From positions 430,690 to 494,689 of the forward strand of contig JAVTVJ010001387.1 in assembly GCA_034509425.1 (NCBI GenBank): a stretch of DNA of 64,000 nt, in the 5' to 3' direction. The translations under genes and the position numbers were made by a program. The notes under the pieces were generated by a model. It saw only the letters and a list, made by a program, of their open reading frames with translations. It was not told the origin of the DNA and searched no databases. Numbering within the stretch: position 1 is the stretch's first letter; the number at the start of each line of letters is the position of its first letter. Of this stretch, positions 48,420 through 59,200 are shown in pieces. Source of the stretch: Eopsaltria australis. Taxonomy: Eukaryota; Chordata; Aves; Passeriformes; Petroicidae.

Positions 48420-49190
48420 ATGGTACATTTGGGTATATTTGGGGTTTGGTGAGACAGTATATGGACCCTTTGGCATGACCTTGGAGAAGTCTGAGAAAGT
48501 CCTGGGAGGGTTTAGGGTTTAGGTTGTTTGTGGGCATTTTAGATGAGTCTTTGGGGGCAGTTGGATTTGAGATGTATTCCTGGCCCACAAGAAAGGTTTT
48601 AGGATGTTTAGTGGAAGACTTTGCAGACCTGGACACAGGATACGGGAACTTCTGGGGGCCATGGACAAACTTGCAGGTGCTTGGTGGCTCCTGGGAGGGA
48701 GTTATGGATGTTTTGTGGACTACATAAAATGTTTATAGGGTATTTGTAGGAAGTTATGGTTTGTGGGTCTTTGAAGAAGGACTTTCAGGGGTTCAAAAGC
48801 AGGGGTTGGGAACTTTGGGGGTTTGTGAGGCAGGTTTGTGCGGTTTTGAGGTACTTGGGTAGGGTTTGCAGGCATTCATGATGCCTGTGACATTCTCCAG
48901 ATCCCATTCAGACAACCATACAGAAGTATTTGGAAAGTAGTTTTGGAAGTGTACTCTGACAGGATTGGAGAATACTGGAGATAATCTGGTAGGCTGTGGG
49001 GATAAGCGGATGTACCCTGAAGCAGGACGTAGGACAGTTTTGAGCTTCTGGCATGGGGATGGAGATGTTTGGGGGCATTCAGGTAGGGTGGGGGGAAGCT
49101 GCTGAGCAACATTCAGACTATACGGTTTGGGATGTTTTGGGGCCATGGGGCAACTCAGGCATCTTTGGGTTTAGTCAGGCAGGGATTTGG
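48420..49190 (+). repeat. G/T-rich degenerate low-complexity region
   Basis: For about 770 bp the + strand is enriched in TTTGGGG, GGGTTT and TTTGTGGG words at irregular spacing. It includes one GGGTTTAGGGTTTAGG at 48508-48523. Long-range strand asymmetry without a clear unit suggests a decayed minisatellite or an old satellite-like repeat. No gene is seen on either strand. Confidence 0.45.
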
Positions 49191-49194
49191 GGTC

Positions 49195-49655
49195 TTGAGG
49201 TTCTTGCATCCAAAGGAAGGCTATGAAGATGGTGAAGAACCATGAGGGGAGGCCATATGAGGAATGGCTGAGGCCACTTCATCTGCTCAGCTTGGAGGAG
49301 ACTGAGGCAAAACTTCATCCCATTGTTCAACTTCCTTGTAAGGGAAGGTGGAGGGGCCAGAACTGATCTCCCTGGTGACCAGTGGCAGGACCTGAGAGAA
49401 TGGCATGAACTTGTGTCAGGGGAGGTGTAGGGTGGATATTAGTAAAAGGCTCTTCACGCAGAGGGTGTTTGGGCACTGAATAGGCTCTCCAGGGAAGCAG
49501 TCAAAGCACCAAGCCTGGCAGAGTTCAAGCATTTGGACAACACTCTCAGGCACATGGTGTGATTCTTTGGGATTGTCCTGTGCAGGGCCAGGAGCTCGGC
49601 TCGATGATTGCTGTGGGTCCCTTTCACCTCCGAACATTCTGTGTTTCTGTGAATA
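49195..49655 (+). mobile_element. CR1 LINE 3' end
   Basis: Sense-order CR1 3' region: 'tcagcttggaggagactgag', then 'aggctcttcacgcagagggt', then 'ggcactgaataggctctcca', then 'tttggacaacactctcaggc', and finally the terminal 'ctcgatgattgctgtgggtc' with a short tail repeat. It is one of the better preserved CR1 3' ends in the window, and no coding frame remains. Confidence 0.88.
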
Positions 49656-49829
49656 TGTGAGGCCGAGTCTCTGGGGGCCTCAAGCAGAGCTCTGGGTGTT
49701 TGAGGCTGTGGTGCTCTTTCGGGCTTTTCTGGGGGCACCAGAGCCGCTTTGCGTGCGCTCAGGAATAACCAAGAACCCCGAGCTAGTGTGGGGGAGCCTT
49801 TTGAAACCGAGTGAACGTGTGGCGATGTG

Positions 49830-50270
49830 CTGGCTCACCGCTGCAGGGACACGCTCCGGGAACGCCTCTGCCGCTGCCCAGCTCCCGCCAGCAGAGGACA
49901 TCCCGCCGCCGTCCCTCAGCGCCTCGGCGCGCTCCCGCCGCAGCCTCAGGCGGGCGCGCTCCCGCGGCCGCGCTCGGCGTGCCGCCGCGGAGGGGCAGCG
50001 CTGCGGGGCGGGACATCCCGGAGCAGCGCGGGGCTTCGCGCTGCCGAGGCGGGGGGAGGCGCAGGCCCTGCCGGAGCGGGCAGCACGGAGGGGAGGGCGC
50101 GGCCACGGGATCGCGGCTCCGCAGGCCGGCGCCCCTCAGGCCGGCGCCCCTCAGGCCGGCGCGGCCGCGCACACGCACCCGGGCGTGCCCGCAGCGCCGC
50201 GGGCTCCGAGGAGACGGCGCGCTTGTATCGGGCACGGAGAGAGGCAGGGAGGGAGAGAGGGAAGGAGGGG
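49830..50270. promoter_or_regulatory. CpG island without an assigned gene
   Basis: About 440 bp of very high GC and CpG density lying between two CR1 3' ends. It is long open in several frames on both strands, which is expected of GC-rich sequence and not evidence of a protein. Such islands usually mark promoters. On the minus strand a good donor-like CAGCG|GTGAGC lies near 49845, which would fit a first exon running leftward. On the + strand only weak donors are seen. No downstream exon could be matched with confidence on either side. Confidence 0.6.
50122..50163 (+). repeat. 15-bp GC-rich tandem repeat within the CpG island
   Basis: CAGGCCGGCGCCCCT occurs twice exactly (50122-50136, 50137-50151) and a third time partially (50152-50162). 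As a multiple of three it keeps all frames open. Confidence 0.95.
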
Positions 50271-50690
50271 TGGAGGGGCGCTACCCTGGAGCAGAGGGAG
50301 GGAGGGAGGGAGGGAGGCAGAAGGGGAGGGAGCGAGGAGTGGAAGGGAGGGACCGAGAGAGGAAAAGGGATGGTGAGACAAGAAGTGGGGTTACAGAGAA
50401 CGAGATAGGGACAAAGCAAGGTAGGGGGAGGAGGAGGAGAAGGTGGAGAGAGCATAAATGAGAGAGGAGTAAAGAAAGACATGTGGGGACAGGGAAAAGA
50501 AGGGCTAAGAAAATGCACAAAAAGGATGCAGAAACAGGCCTGAGGGCCTGGCACTAGGAGAAAGAAATTGGGAAACAGAGGGGCAGATTGGAAAAACCAG
50601 GAAGTGGGGCAGAAACAGAAGAAAAGGGGTGGAGAGCAGGAAAGAAGCACAAAGGGAAAGAGGGAGTGGGACACCGATTTAAAGAAAGAA
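50240..50690 (+). repeat. Purine-rich (GA/GGGA) low-complexity tract
   Basis: Almost pure A and G on the + strand for roughly 200 bp, including a GAGG-type run near 50292-50317, grading into more ordinary sequence by about 50690. Polypurine tracts next to CpG islands are common and can adopt triplex-type structures. Confidence 0.85.
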
Positions 50691-50784
50691 ATGTGGCGAT
50701 GGGAAATAGGACAGATAAGAAGATCCATGGGCCTCATGTGCGTCTGGAGCATATGCTTCAAGGCTGTGCCCTGGGGTTCACAAA

Positions 50785-50935
50785 CTGGAGTCTCCCTCAC
50801 TGGAAACATCCAAAACCCATCTGGATGAGTTCCTGGTTGATGCCTCTAGGGTACCCTACCTCAGCAACGGATTTGGACTAGATAATCTCCAGAGGTCCTT
50901 TCCAACCCTAACAGTTCTCTGGTTTTGTGATTCTC
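50785..50935 (+). mobile_element. CR1 LINE 3'-terminal fragment
   Basis: 'gagtctccctcactggaaac', 'aacccatctggatgagttcc', then 'ttggactagataatctccag', 'aggtcctttccaaccctaac' and a tail resembling TGTGATTCT follow the sense-strand CR1 3' end in order. Confidence 0.88.
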
Positions 50936-53199
50936 CTTCAGAGTAGGGGAGGGGCTCCTTTGCCTCCTCACCACCCCACACAAGCATCAGGGGAAAGTGT
51001 CTCTCCAGCTGCTCTTGGCAGTCAGGGCCTGGAGGGAGGGATGTAGCTTGGGGCCAGCATGGTCACGACACAAAGTGATGCTGCACCTCAGACAGCATTT
51101 TAGTGACTCGGGGGTCATTGGAGAACCGGGGTGCCAGGATGGCCAAGGCTGACTCCAGGAGCACTGCACATGAGCACAGACCCCATCTTGGCTGAGTCCC
51201 TGCCAGCAGGGCCAGGGGCTGGCATTTCTCGCTCATCAGCTGAGCGTCCACCATGCACAGTGGTGCAGACCCCAGCACCTGAGCAGGGGAAATCACCCTC
51301 ACAGCTGAGGTCTGGCTCAGTGCCCACACCTCTATGCTTCTCTTCCTCTTGTGTGGGGAAAGGACAGAGATGGGGCTGAAGAGTCAGAGCCTGAACCCTT
51401 GGGGATGAGGGGCTGCTGCATGCCTGCCTGACAGGGCTGGAGCTCCTTTCACCTTTTGTTGTGTAGCTTTTGTTTGTGTTGTTTGTGTGCTTTTGTTGTG
51501 CAGCTTTGTTCCATATGCCATTGGAGCATGCAGAGCTCAGGTGGCAGCTCCATTGTCACCTCAACCCACCCAGAAGGCATCTGCTGCCTGCAGGAGTGGG
51601 GAGTCATGAGATCCCTAGTTCATGCAGACCCTCCTACTGCCATCTGACTCCCTTTGCACCAGCAGTGGACCCCTCCATAGCTCACTTCCTCAGCTGCCTC
51701 ATCCCAGCACCCAGCAGAATTGGGATCATCCCAGCCCAGCTCCCTGCTTAACCAGCCAAGTGCTCACATCCTGCAGTACTTTCTTATCCTCCAGCATCTC
51801 CAGCCTCACCAACAAGGTCACTTAGTCTGTGCATGTGCGGCCTGGTGTCATCCACCTTCCTTGGAGAGGAGCTGAACCCAGGGAGTGGTCTCTGGAGCTT
51901 GACATGCATGGTGAAACCCTGGTGACATAACTTCTGAACAATACACTCTACCCACTCCAGCACTTGACACCTTTGCCAGACTTCCCTAAATCACTCATTA
52001 CTCATCCAAACCACTCCTGAGAAAAAGCACTTTCCAGGACTTCCTGCATTATTTGGGCTTTCTTCATCCTTCTTTCTTCTTGCTCAGCTGTTAAAGTGTG
52101 GCTGTGGCCAATTGTCCTTTATCTCTTTTGGCTCACAGCATGAAGTGCTGATGTTTGGCTTGGAAGTCAGTGCTAGAAGGGCTGACTGGGCAAACTCAGC
52201 AGCAAGCTCTGTGAGAGGTGGTAGAAGAGCTGGCTCACCTGCAGACAAAACCTTCCCCAGAGGAAGGATGCCCAGCTCCAGACTTGCTGAGTGGTACTGA
52301 TGTGACCCAGAGGAGACACAGCCTCAAGAAAAAGAGGAACAAATCACATAACTTCACAAGATCAGAACACATTCTGAACCGCTAGGTAGAGCTTTGACAT
52401 GGACCTTGTCTATAAGCCCCAGTCTGCAGCAGTCCATCCCAGGTTTCACAGGGAAATGGCAGTGAGAGAAAACATCTGTCTCCCTCCTCTTTGTGAAAAA
52501 GCCTGGTTTCTGTATTCAGATCATCTGCTTCTGTAGGAGAGGGGGACTGAGCAATGAAAACATTCAGAGCTGAGGGGCAGGTGTGCATCCTTACTGTAGG
52601 ATCTGAGCTAGGACAGCCTGGTTTTATCTTCTTTGTAAAAGCCTTTTGCAGTGGCAGCACAGTTCAGGTGGACATGGGAGAAGAGGAGCATGACAGACTT
52701 GCACAATAGTCTTGTTCTTGCTGTTTCCTTCCTTGACAGCAGCCTGTGAGAGAAATACACCCTCAGGCCCCTGCACTGATGATGAAGCCTATGTGAGCAG
52801 TGATCCCAACAAAGAACCTGGTTTGCAGCTCTGAAGTGCAATAAGTTATGTTTTCTAGACTCCACGGTATATATTTGGTTGTCAGACATGCTAATTTTTG
52901 CCACATGACATGGTTAAATGGCTGTGTGTGGAACAAAGCAACCGAGGCATTTTCAGAATTCACTTGTCGCCTAATTTTGAAATGTGATTAAGAGCTGAGG
53001 AGTGCAGAAAAGCAGCTGGACTGCAAAGCCCCTGGATTCTGGCTATCTACATTTGCAGGCTCAAAGAGGGATATTGCAGCACCAAGTCTCCTACTTGGAG
53101 AAGCCACAATATAGATGGATTTGCCATCCTTATGAGACCAGTGACCTTCAGCCTGTGCCCCTGTGAGTCATTAGCAAAACAGAGCTCTCTGTTCAGGCA
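50936..53199. other. Intergenic, no confident gene
   Basis: No named repeat was recognised. A minus-strand open frame at 51063-51329 contains a hydrophobic, helix-like stretch (LLESALAILAPRFSNDPRVT), but I could not place it in a family and see no convincing splice frame around it. Confidence 0.4.
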
Positions 53200-53399
53200 G
53201 CCAGGGCATTTAGGAGTCATTCTTGCAGCACAGAAGTGATCTGGGAGGGCAAAACTCCATCTGGGGAATGAGGAAGGTTTCCTTCATAAGGGACGTGAGC
53301 CTTACTTTGTCCATCCTAGGGCCAGACAACAATTGTGACCTCACTTTTCTAGCACAACATTTGCTGCTCCAGTGTCACTGAGAGGCAGTGAAGTGATTT

Positions 53400-54900
53400 G
53401 TCATCCCCATCTGTCTCCAGACCCCACAGCACATGGCAAGCATGGCCATGGAGCTGGACAACTACTTTCCCATCTGCCTGGACAGCTGGGGGGAGGCCAG
53501 CTATGCACTGCCATGGCTGCCCTGCTTCTGCTAAGTGCGCCTCGTGCAGTGTGCTGGGAGCAAGCCTGAGTGCCCCCTCTGCAAGAGGAGGGTGACCTCC
53601 ATCCTCCACTCAGTATGAAGGGGGTTGCAACTTTGAGGAGCATGTCATTCCACCCCATGGAGCACCATTAGACATGTTCTACCTGAGAGGAGGTGCTCCT
53701 GGGTACCCAGCTACCCCCAGTCTCCACACTCTGGCCATCAGTGGGAGGACAGCCACGTCCAGTGGCTGAAGGTGAACAGAGCAAGTGGAACTGCAATATG
53801 TGTGAAGTTGTACTCACTGATGAAAGCTTTCATTTTTAAAGGAATTTAAGAATGACCCAAATCAAAACAAAAAAATGGACAAAACATGTTGTTCTGCTGT
53901 GGGGATATGAGGGAAGCAGAGATGGAGTAAAAGGAGAAGTTTCAGTGCAGGTGCTCCCCAGTCAGCACAGCTGGCTGGAGGAACAGACATCCCTGCTATG
54001 GACTCTGCTCAAGTGATCTCCCCTGCAGGGAGCTGTGATCATGTATCAAGCTCACGGAATGTTTGATGCATGATCTCCTAAGCATTTAGCTGCCCCCAGT
54101 CTTAATTGCCCTGCAGCACTGTCAGACATGTTCCACCTGAGAGCAGGAGCACCTGCTGCCCCTAGTCCCCATACCACTACAAGAGTCCTGCCATCAGCTG
54201 TGTGGCCACTGCCCTGGGGTCAGTGAACATCTCCCACGCTTCATCTCAGCATCCATCTTCTACCTTGCTCTTCTCCACCACCCACTGTGGTGGTTATGTC
54301 AGGAGCTGGAGCAGCTCTTTGGGGATGATAGGAAGCAGAAGCAGTGCAGTGTCTTATTCCATCCAGCCTATGCTACTTTGGCCTGGATGAGGAGGCTTTG
54401 TTCCAGCTTCTATGGGCCTCCCTGCAGAGGCACACAAGGAGCTTTGCCTATCAGCTTATTAACACCATTACACACAGGCTCTGTGGGGAGGCCCAACATC
54501 AGATTGGCTTGGAGGTCAGCAGTGCAGCTGGAGGGTGGGAGGACAGCCCCTCTACTGTCCCTGGCTCTGATGCCACCCAAGGGGGTCTCCCAGGCAGCCT
54601 TCATGGGGTCCCCACAGCAGGTCCCATTCTGTCCCCATTCCCACCCATGGGAAGCAAGAAAGGGCCTGGGAGAACCCAGAGGAGGCCTGGGTGCTCCATG
54701 TGCAGCTGGCCAATGAACACTTATCTGGGGTACCCTGGCAAGCCCAGAAAAGGAATGCAAGCAGCTCTGAGGACCCTTCTCAAGCCCCCAGGAAGACAGC
54801 CCCACCATCCAGTGACAGGGCAAGAGTGCAGCTAAATCAGTCCAGGCTGCAGCTGGGGTATACACAAGCCCCATGTAGTCCCAGCCTTCCAAATCTATTT
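53400..54900 (+). pseudogene. RING-finger pseudogene, copy 2, with C-terminal part (Topors-like avian family)
   Basis: Reads ELDNYFPICLDSWGEASYAL then LPCFC and a TAA at 53532, followed in the same frame by SKPECPLCKRRVTSILHSV and a TGA at 53616. The first RING cysteine is Phe. The third-cysteine-to-Trp, His-to-Pro and TAA changes are the same as in copy 1, while the seventh cysteine is intact here. Downstream, after further frame breaks, a 54344-54835 frame has YFGLDEEALFQLLWASLQRH and a Ser/Pro-rich tail ending in KTAPPSSDRARV-like sequence in another frame. This looks like the distal part of the same ancestral protein, missing from copy 1. Family name is from memory. Confidence 0.6.
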
Positions 54901-55058
54901 AACATTTATTAAAAGAAAACAAAAGCATGAAAACTGCAGAAAATGTTTCAGTATTATTAATTAATGCTGGTGGTGTTGCTCTCCCCACTTGTGCTGTTTT
55001 CCTCCCATCTTCTAGTGCTTTGACCACTGATTTCTCTCGTGTTTCCTGGGCATTACAG

Positions 55059-55350
55059 GTTTGCAATTCTGCAGTTGATCCCAGGGCAGACGTTTTCAGC
55101 CAGGGAGACTCCACAGTCAGCCCGTGCCCCACCATTCAACCTCGCAAGCCTTGCTCCTCAGGGCACTTTGTGCCCCACATCTCGGGCCTCTGCTCTCCTA
55201 CCAGCCTGCACTGCCCACTGCAGCCTCACTACAGCAGCACCCAAATCCCTCGTCCTGCCCGTAGTCATGACTTGCTGCTGCTCTCTGCATCGGCCCAGGG
55301 ATGTACCCTGCCAGGGCAGGAGCCCCAAGAAATTCAACAAGGGGAAGTGC
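55059..55350 (+). repeat. Highly similar 292-bp block, copy B
   Basis: Gap-free partner of 47719-48010 with 8 mismatches by eye. On its left it is preceded by a pyrimidine tract and ACAG, which looks like a splice acceptor. On its right it runs into CR1-like 'ttcaacaaggggaagtgcaa'. Confidence 0.85.
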
Positions 55351-55545
55351 AAAGTCCTATCCCTGCTTGCACTGAAAGAGAAGTAGGGTGAGTGTTCAGG
55401 ACAGGCAAATGAGAAAAGAAAGGCCCAAATGATGAATATCATTTATTCAAGCCCTTGCCTCTCCTTGCCTTTCTTGGCTGGTGAATAGAATTGTGGGGAG
55501 GAAGAGGAGCCAGGGTGTGTGCAAAACCCCATAGTGGGCAGCTGG

Positions 55546-56187
55546 GGAAGAGGGCAATCAGAGCAGCTCCCCACATCTGGTGAAAGTGATTACAGGAAGG
55601 AGTGCATCAAAAACGGACAGGAGATTGGCTGTTTTCATATTTTCAAACTTGCACTATTGAATCTCCCCTGCCACCTCTGCTGGGAGAAAAGGCAGGTGTG
55701 TGCCACAGGTGCTTGCTGCAAGTTGCCCTGGCAGCTGAGAGAGAGCAGAGGGGGACACGAATTCATTTCACCAGGAAACAGCTCTAGAGGCACTCGAGTG
55801 CAAGCGCTGTAAACACTGCAGCCGTGCTGTCTCGAGTTAGGTACAATATGTGGAGATGTGGAAAGCGTCTCCGAGGCAGCACACTCCCCCTTCTTGCAGC
55901 AAACAGACAGCTGTGTGCGAGGATCACTTGCATTTGCTCCTGACCTGGGGAAGGCTCAGTGTGTCTAGTGGTGTGATTCCAGAGGAATGTAAACTGTTCC
56001 TTTGTGTTTGGATTTACTGACCAAGCACTGAGCTGCTTTGGCTCCTGGGGACTGGAGAAGCACATGAGCAAATGCACTTTTCTCCCCTGGTGGGAAGCTG
56101 GTTTGATGCCTTATTACGGTAATTGCCAAATCCATCAGTCGTTGCAGGCTGTCTCCAAGACTTCATCCTCTTTCACCCTCTGCTCAG
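55546..56187. other. Intergenic, no gene recognised
   Basis: No named repeat or exon apart from a good pyrimidine-rich acceptor (CTCTTTCACCCTCTGCTCAG) ending at 56187, which belongs to the candidate exon that follows. Confidence 0.4.
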
Positions 56188-56291
56188 GAAGGAGAGCCAG
56201 CTTATTTTGACAATGCTCACAGAAAAGTGCTTGGCATTTGTTTATTCTGCACTGTATCTCTGGTCATCATTGTTCCTCTCACTCTTCAAAG
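56188..56291 (+). other. Candidate internal coding exon with a transmembrane segment (unidentified)
   Basis: Bounded by a strong acceptor (CACCCTCTGCTCAG) and a strong donor (CAAAG|GTAAGC). It is 104 bp. Two of three frames are open. The first reads EGEPAYFDNAHRKV followed by LGICLFCTVSLVIIVPLTLQ, a 20-residue hydrophobic stretch just after basic residues. The second reads KESQLILTMLTEKCLAFVYS and is also hydrophobic. I could not name the protein and found no partner exons with confidence. The next plausible acceptor-to-donor interval on + (56406-56500) is open in the matching phase but looks less protein-like. It could be a real exon of an unrecognised gene, or chance. Confidence 0.3.
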
Positions 56292-59200
56292 GTAAGCTTG
56301 TCTATGTTTGTCCAGGGCTTTCCTTTTCTTCTTGTGGTTTGGGTTTTTTGTTGCTGTTGTTCTGTTTTGTTGTTTGGTTTGGTTTTTTCTTTCTTCTAAA
56401 TGCTAGTTACATCCAACCCCAACTCTTATTTTCGGGAAGTCTTGTATCTGCTTGCATTTTGAACTTCATTAGAGTCTCATGCTGGTTTGTAATCAGTTTG
56501 GGTAAGTTTGTGGACCTTACAGTGCTGGGTATGTTTTTTTAAGAAGGAAGAAGTGGGTTTGTTTTTGTGTGGGTTTGTTTTTTGTTTTTCGGGTTTTTTT
56601 TCAATTAAAGGGGAGTAATTTTAACTTCCAGAAATTAATTGAAATAGTTGTGTTTCAAAAGAAATATGTTCTCACTTTCTAAAAAATTGTAACCTTTCCA
56701 TGTTTTTTTGAGAACAGGAAATTATAACTTCAGATTGGGCAGAATGACTTTGAGAACCCTGTAGGTGTGTGGGTGAAATGGTGTTCTACAGAGAAATATG
56801 AGCAGGAGAAAATTCATAACTGTTTATTTTCTGGGCATCATTTAGGAGGATTAAATCTGTATAAATACATAAATTTGCTATTTCTGGATTGTTTTTACTA
56901 AACATACTTTTAGTATGCTTAATAAGAGACAGTCAAGGCAGATTTGCATATATAGTTGGAGACATATAAAAAAATAATAATGGGCTTCTGTAGTCTAAGG
57001 TGTCACCGCTGACCAAGCTATCTTCAGAAGTTTCAGCATAGTGCAAACAAAAATAGGAGCTATGTGATTATTTCAAAACATGCAGGATTGACAATAAAGT
57101 GTTCTTAAGTGACAATGCTGAAATAGGCAGTCATGAAAGATGTCCAGTATTCTACACAAAATGTGCTTTTATGGCTCCCTTTCAGCTGAAACATACATTA
57201 CTGCAGCAACCAAAAATTCTAAAACTGAGTATTCCAGATGTGAAGGATCATGCCTTGTTTCTCACGATTTATATATAAAGAGGATTGTCTTTTTAAAGCA
57301 GAGAAAGTCATCCACCTATTTCAGAAATGCAGGGGCGCTGGAAACTTGCATGTATGTGATGTTGCACTGGACTATTCATGCCACATAGATAATTTCTCAT
57401 TAATTCATCTGAAGCTGTAAAACCTCTGGGCATTTCATTATTACATTTCATCTGCCTAATGCAGTGATGGTACTGCAGGAAAATGTTTCCCCACCTTGCT
57501 AAATTAGAAGCCTTGCTATCTTCAAGACATTTCTGTGCTACTTTAGGAGCTGAACTAATAGGCAGGTTATAGCATCTAGTTATGGAATAAGTCGTTTTGT
57601 GGACATTCCCTTTTTGAGAAATCATGTGTGGTGTAAATCCTACATTTTAAATAATGAGTAATCACTAATTCATCGGGGGGATGCTTAGTTTCTCTCAGCA
57701 GCACATGAAGATAAACTGCTTTTATAAATAATTCAGAGGATTTTTTTTAGGTGCTTTTACCAACAGCATACAAGTATGCACTTTTACAGAAAAATGCCAA
57801 AGCAGAATGAAATTAATCTCTGGTAAAGCTAGTCTTTAACTGACCTGTGCTTTACAGATTTTTTAACTTAAAAAAAAGGAAAAATATCCAGAAAGACCTG
57901 GGAATTGAGCAGTTGGGGCAGAAGAGAAAAAAGTCAAGATGATCTTATCATGTTATCAGTAGCAGAGTTTTTTAACAGTGACTCCAGACTAACTCCCCCT
58001 GGGTTCCTCAGTTCACCCACATAGAAGTCACAGCAAATTCAAATCATAACTAGCGTCACTCTCACATAGCGCTGAGTTGTTGTAACATTGTTCATAACAA
58101 TTTATCAAGTACTGAAAACTCCTGTAGGGCTGTTTGACAGGAAAGTTGTGACAGGAACTAGGTAAAAACCAAATAAAAACAACACATGAAGAACTCAGTT
58201 TTTTTTCCAGTTCTTTCCTCAACTGTCTGCTTCAACCTGACTTTACTTGAAATAATTCTAGGAGCCCCAGTAGTCACATCATTTAAGGTAGGTCATTGCA
58301 ACCCTCCTTCTTGAAGAGCTGCTGATGCTTTTTTTGATACATGAGCCCTAGAAAAAATCAGGAAACTGGTTTTTGACCTTCCTAGGTCCCAGGTGAATAC
58401 TCTCAGGGTCAGACATCCCTTCCAGGCCAGGGACAATCCTTGAAGGAGCACCCAGAATGTAGAAGGACCCACTGAGTCTTAAGGCTGCTTAAGAACCTTG
58501 AGTGGAGGGAGTTGAAAAACCTGGTTCAGGGAGTGATTGGAAAGGAGGGATCAGACCCATTCCTAGTACTTTTTTTTGTGTGTGGTGCAGTCTGAGAGAT
58601 TGGGTGCAGACAACCCTGCAAGGACGTTCTGAGAAACATGTTACAGTGACCACAAAGACACACAGCCTCTCTCAGGAGTTACCTTCAGCACAGACACCTA
58701 CAGGGTTTGAACAGCCAGAGAAGTTAAACATGCACTTGGCTAGTCTCCAGTCAGACCATGTATTTGAATTACTGTGCCTTCATATCCCTTTTTATTTCTC
58801 TAGTGAGGCCATTACAGTGCCCACATGCTGCACAGAGCCGAGTCAGACCTCTCGATTTCTTTGCTCTTTACAAACTGCTATCAGGGTCGTGTCTGACCAT
58901 ATGTGGCTTTGAAAAGCCCAACAAAGGCAAAGGCAAACTGAGGACAGCAATCTTCCTCTGCAGTCTGGTGGGAATATAAGTGCTCAGCTGTATGGGACAA
59001 ATCCTACGGCAAGGGATGCTGCGAGTGAGCTAACCAGCTCAAAGATGTAAATGATGAAGTAATGCAGCCTGATTTGGTGTACCCAGCTGGTGCACAGCAG
59101 CTCTTCTTTCGCTCACTCACCATACAGATTTGAATTGCTGTACTACACCCATTTCATGCTTTTTCACACCTTTGCTTATTTTGATGAGCTCTAGTGATCA

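Larger units (their letters stand above)
53200..55545 (+). repeat. Duplication unit B (RING pseudogene copy 2 and flanks)
   Basis: Paralogous to 46670-48205 in the same orientation, about 6.5 kb away. At 53232-53237 it has AGAAGT followed by GATCTGGGA with no LTR, which is the empty form of the site occupied in unit A. It retains 53878-55058 between the RING part and the 292-bp block, a part absent from unit A. The right flank includes 'tggctggtgaatagaattgt'. Boundaries are approximate. Confidence 0.85.

Noticed and set aside
48508..48523. GGGTTTAGGGTTTAGG, resembling a telomeric repeat
   Set aside because: Only two units, of the plant-type 7-mer rather than the vertebrate TTAGGG, inside a generally G/T-rich stretch. 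Chance is the best explanation.
49567..50809. Open frames of 190-290 codons on both strands over the second CpG island and the purine tract
   Set aside because: They arise from GC-rich and polypurine composition and from the 15-bp in-frame tandem repeat. The residues are repetitive Ala/Pro/Arg/Gly or Pro/Leu/Ser with no domain.
56406..56500. Second candidate exon after the one at 56188
   Set aside because: An acceptor-like and a donor-like site exist and the phase would fit, but the translated residues look random and the implied intron would be only about 114 bp of T-rich sequence.
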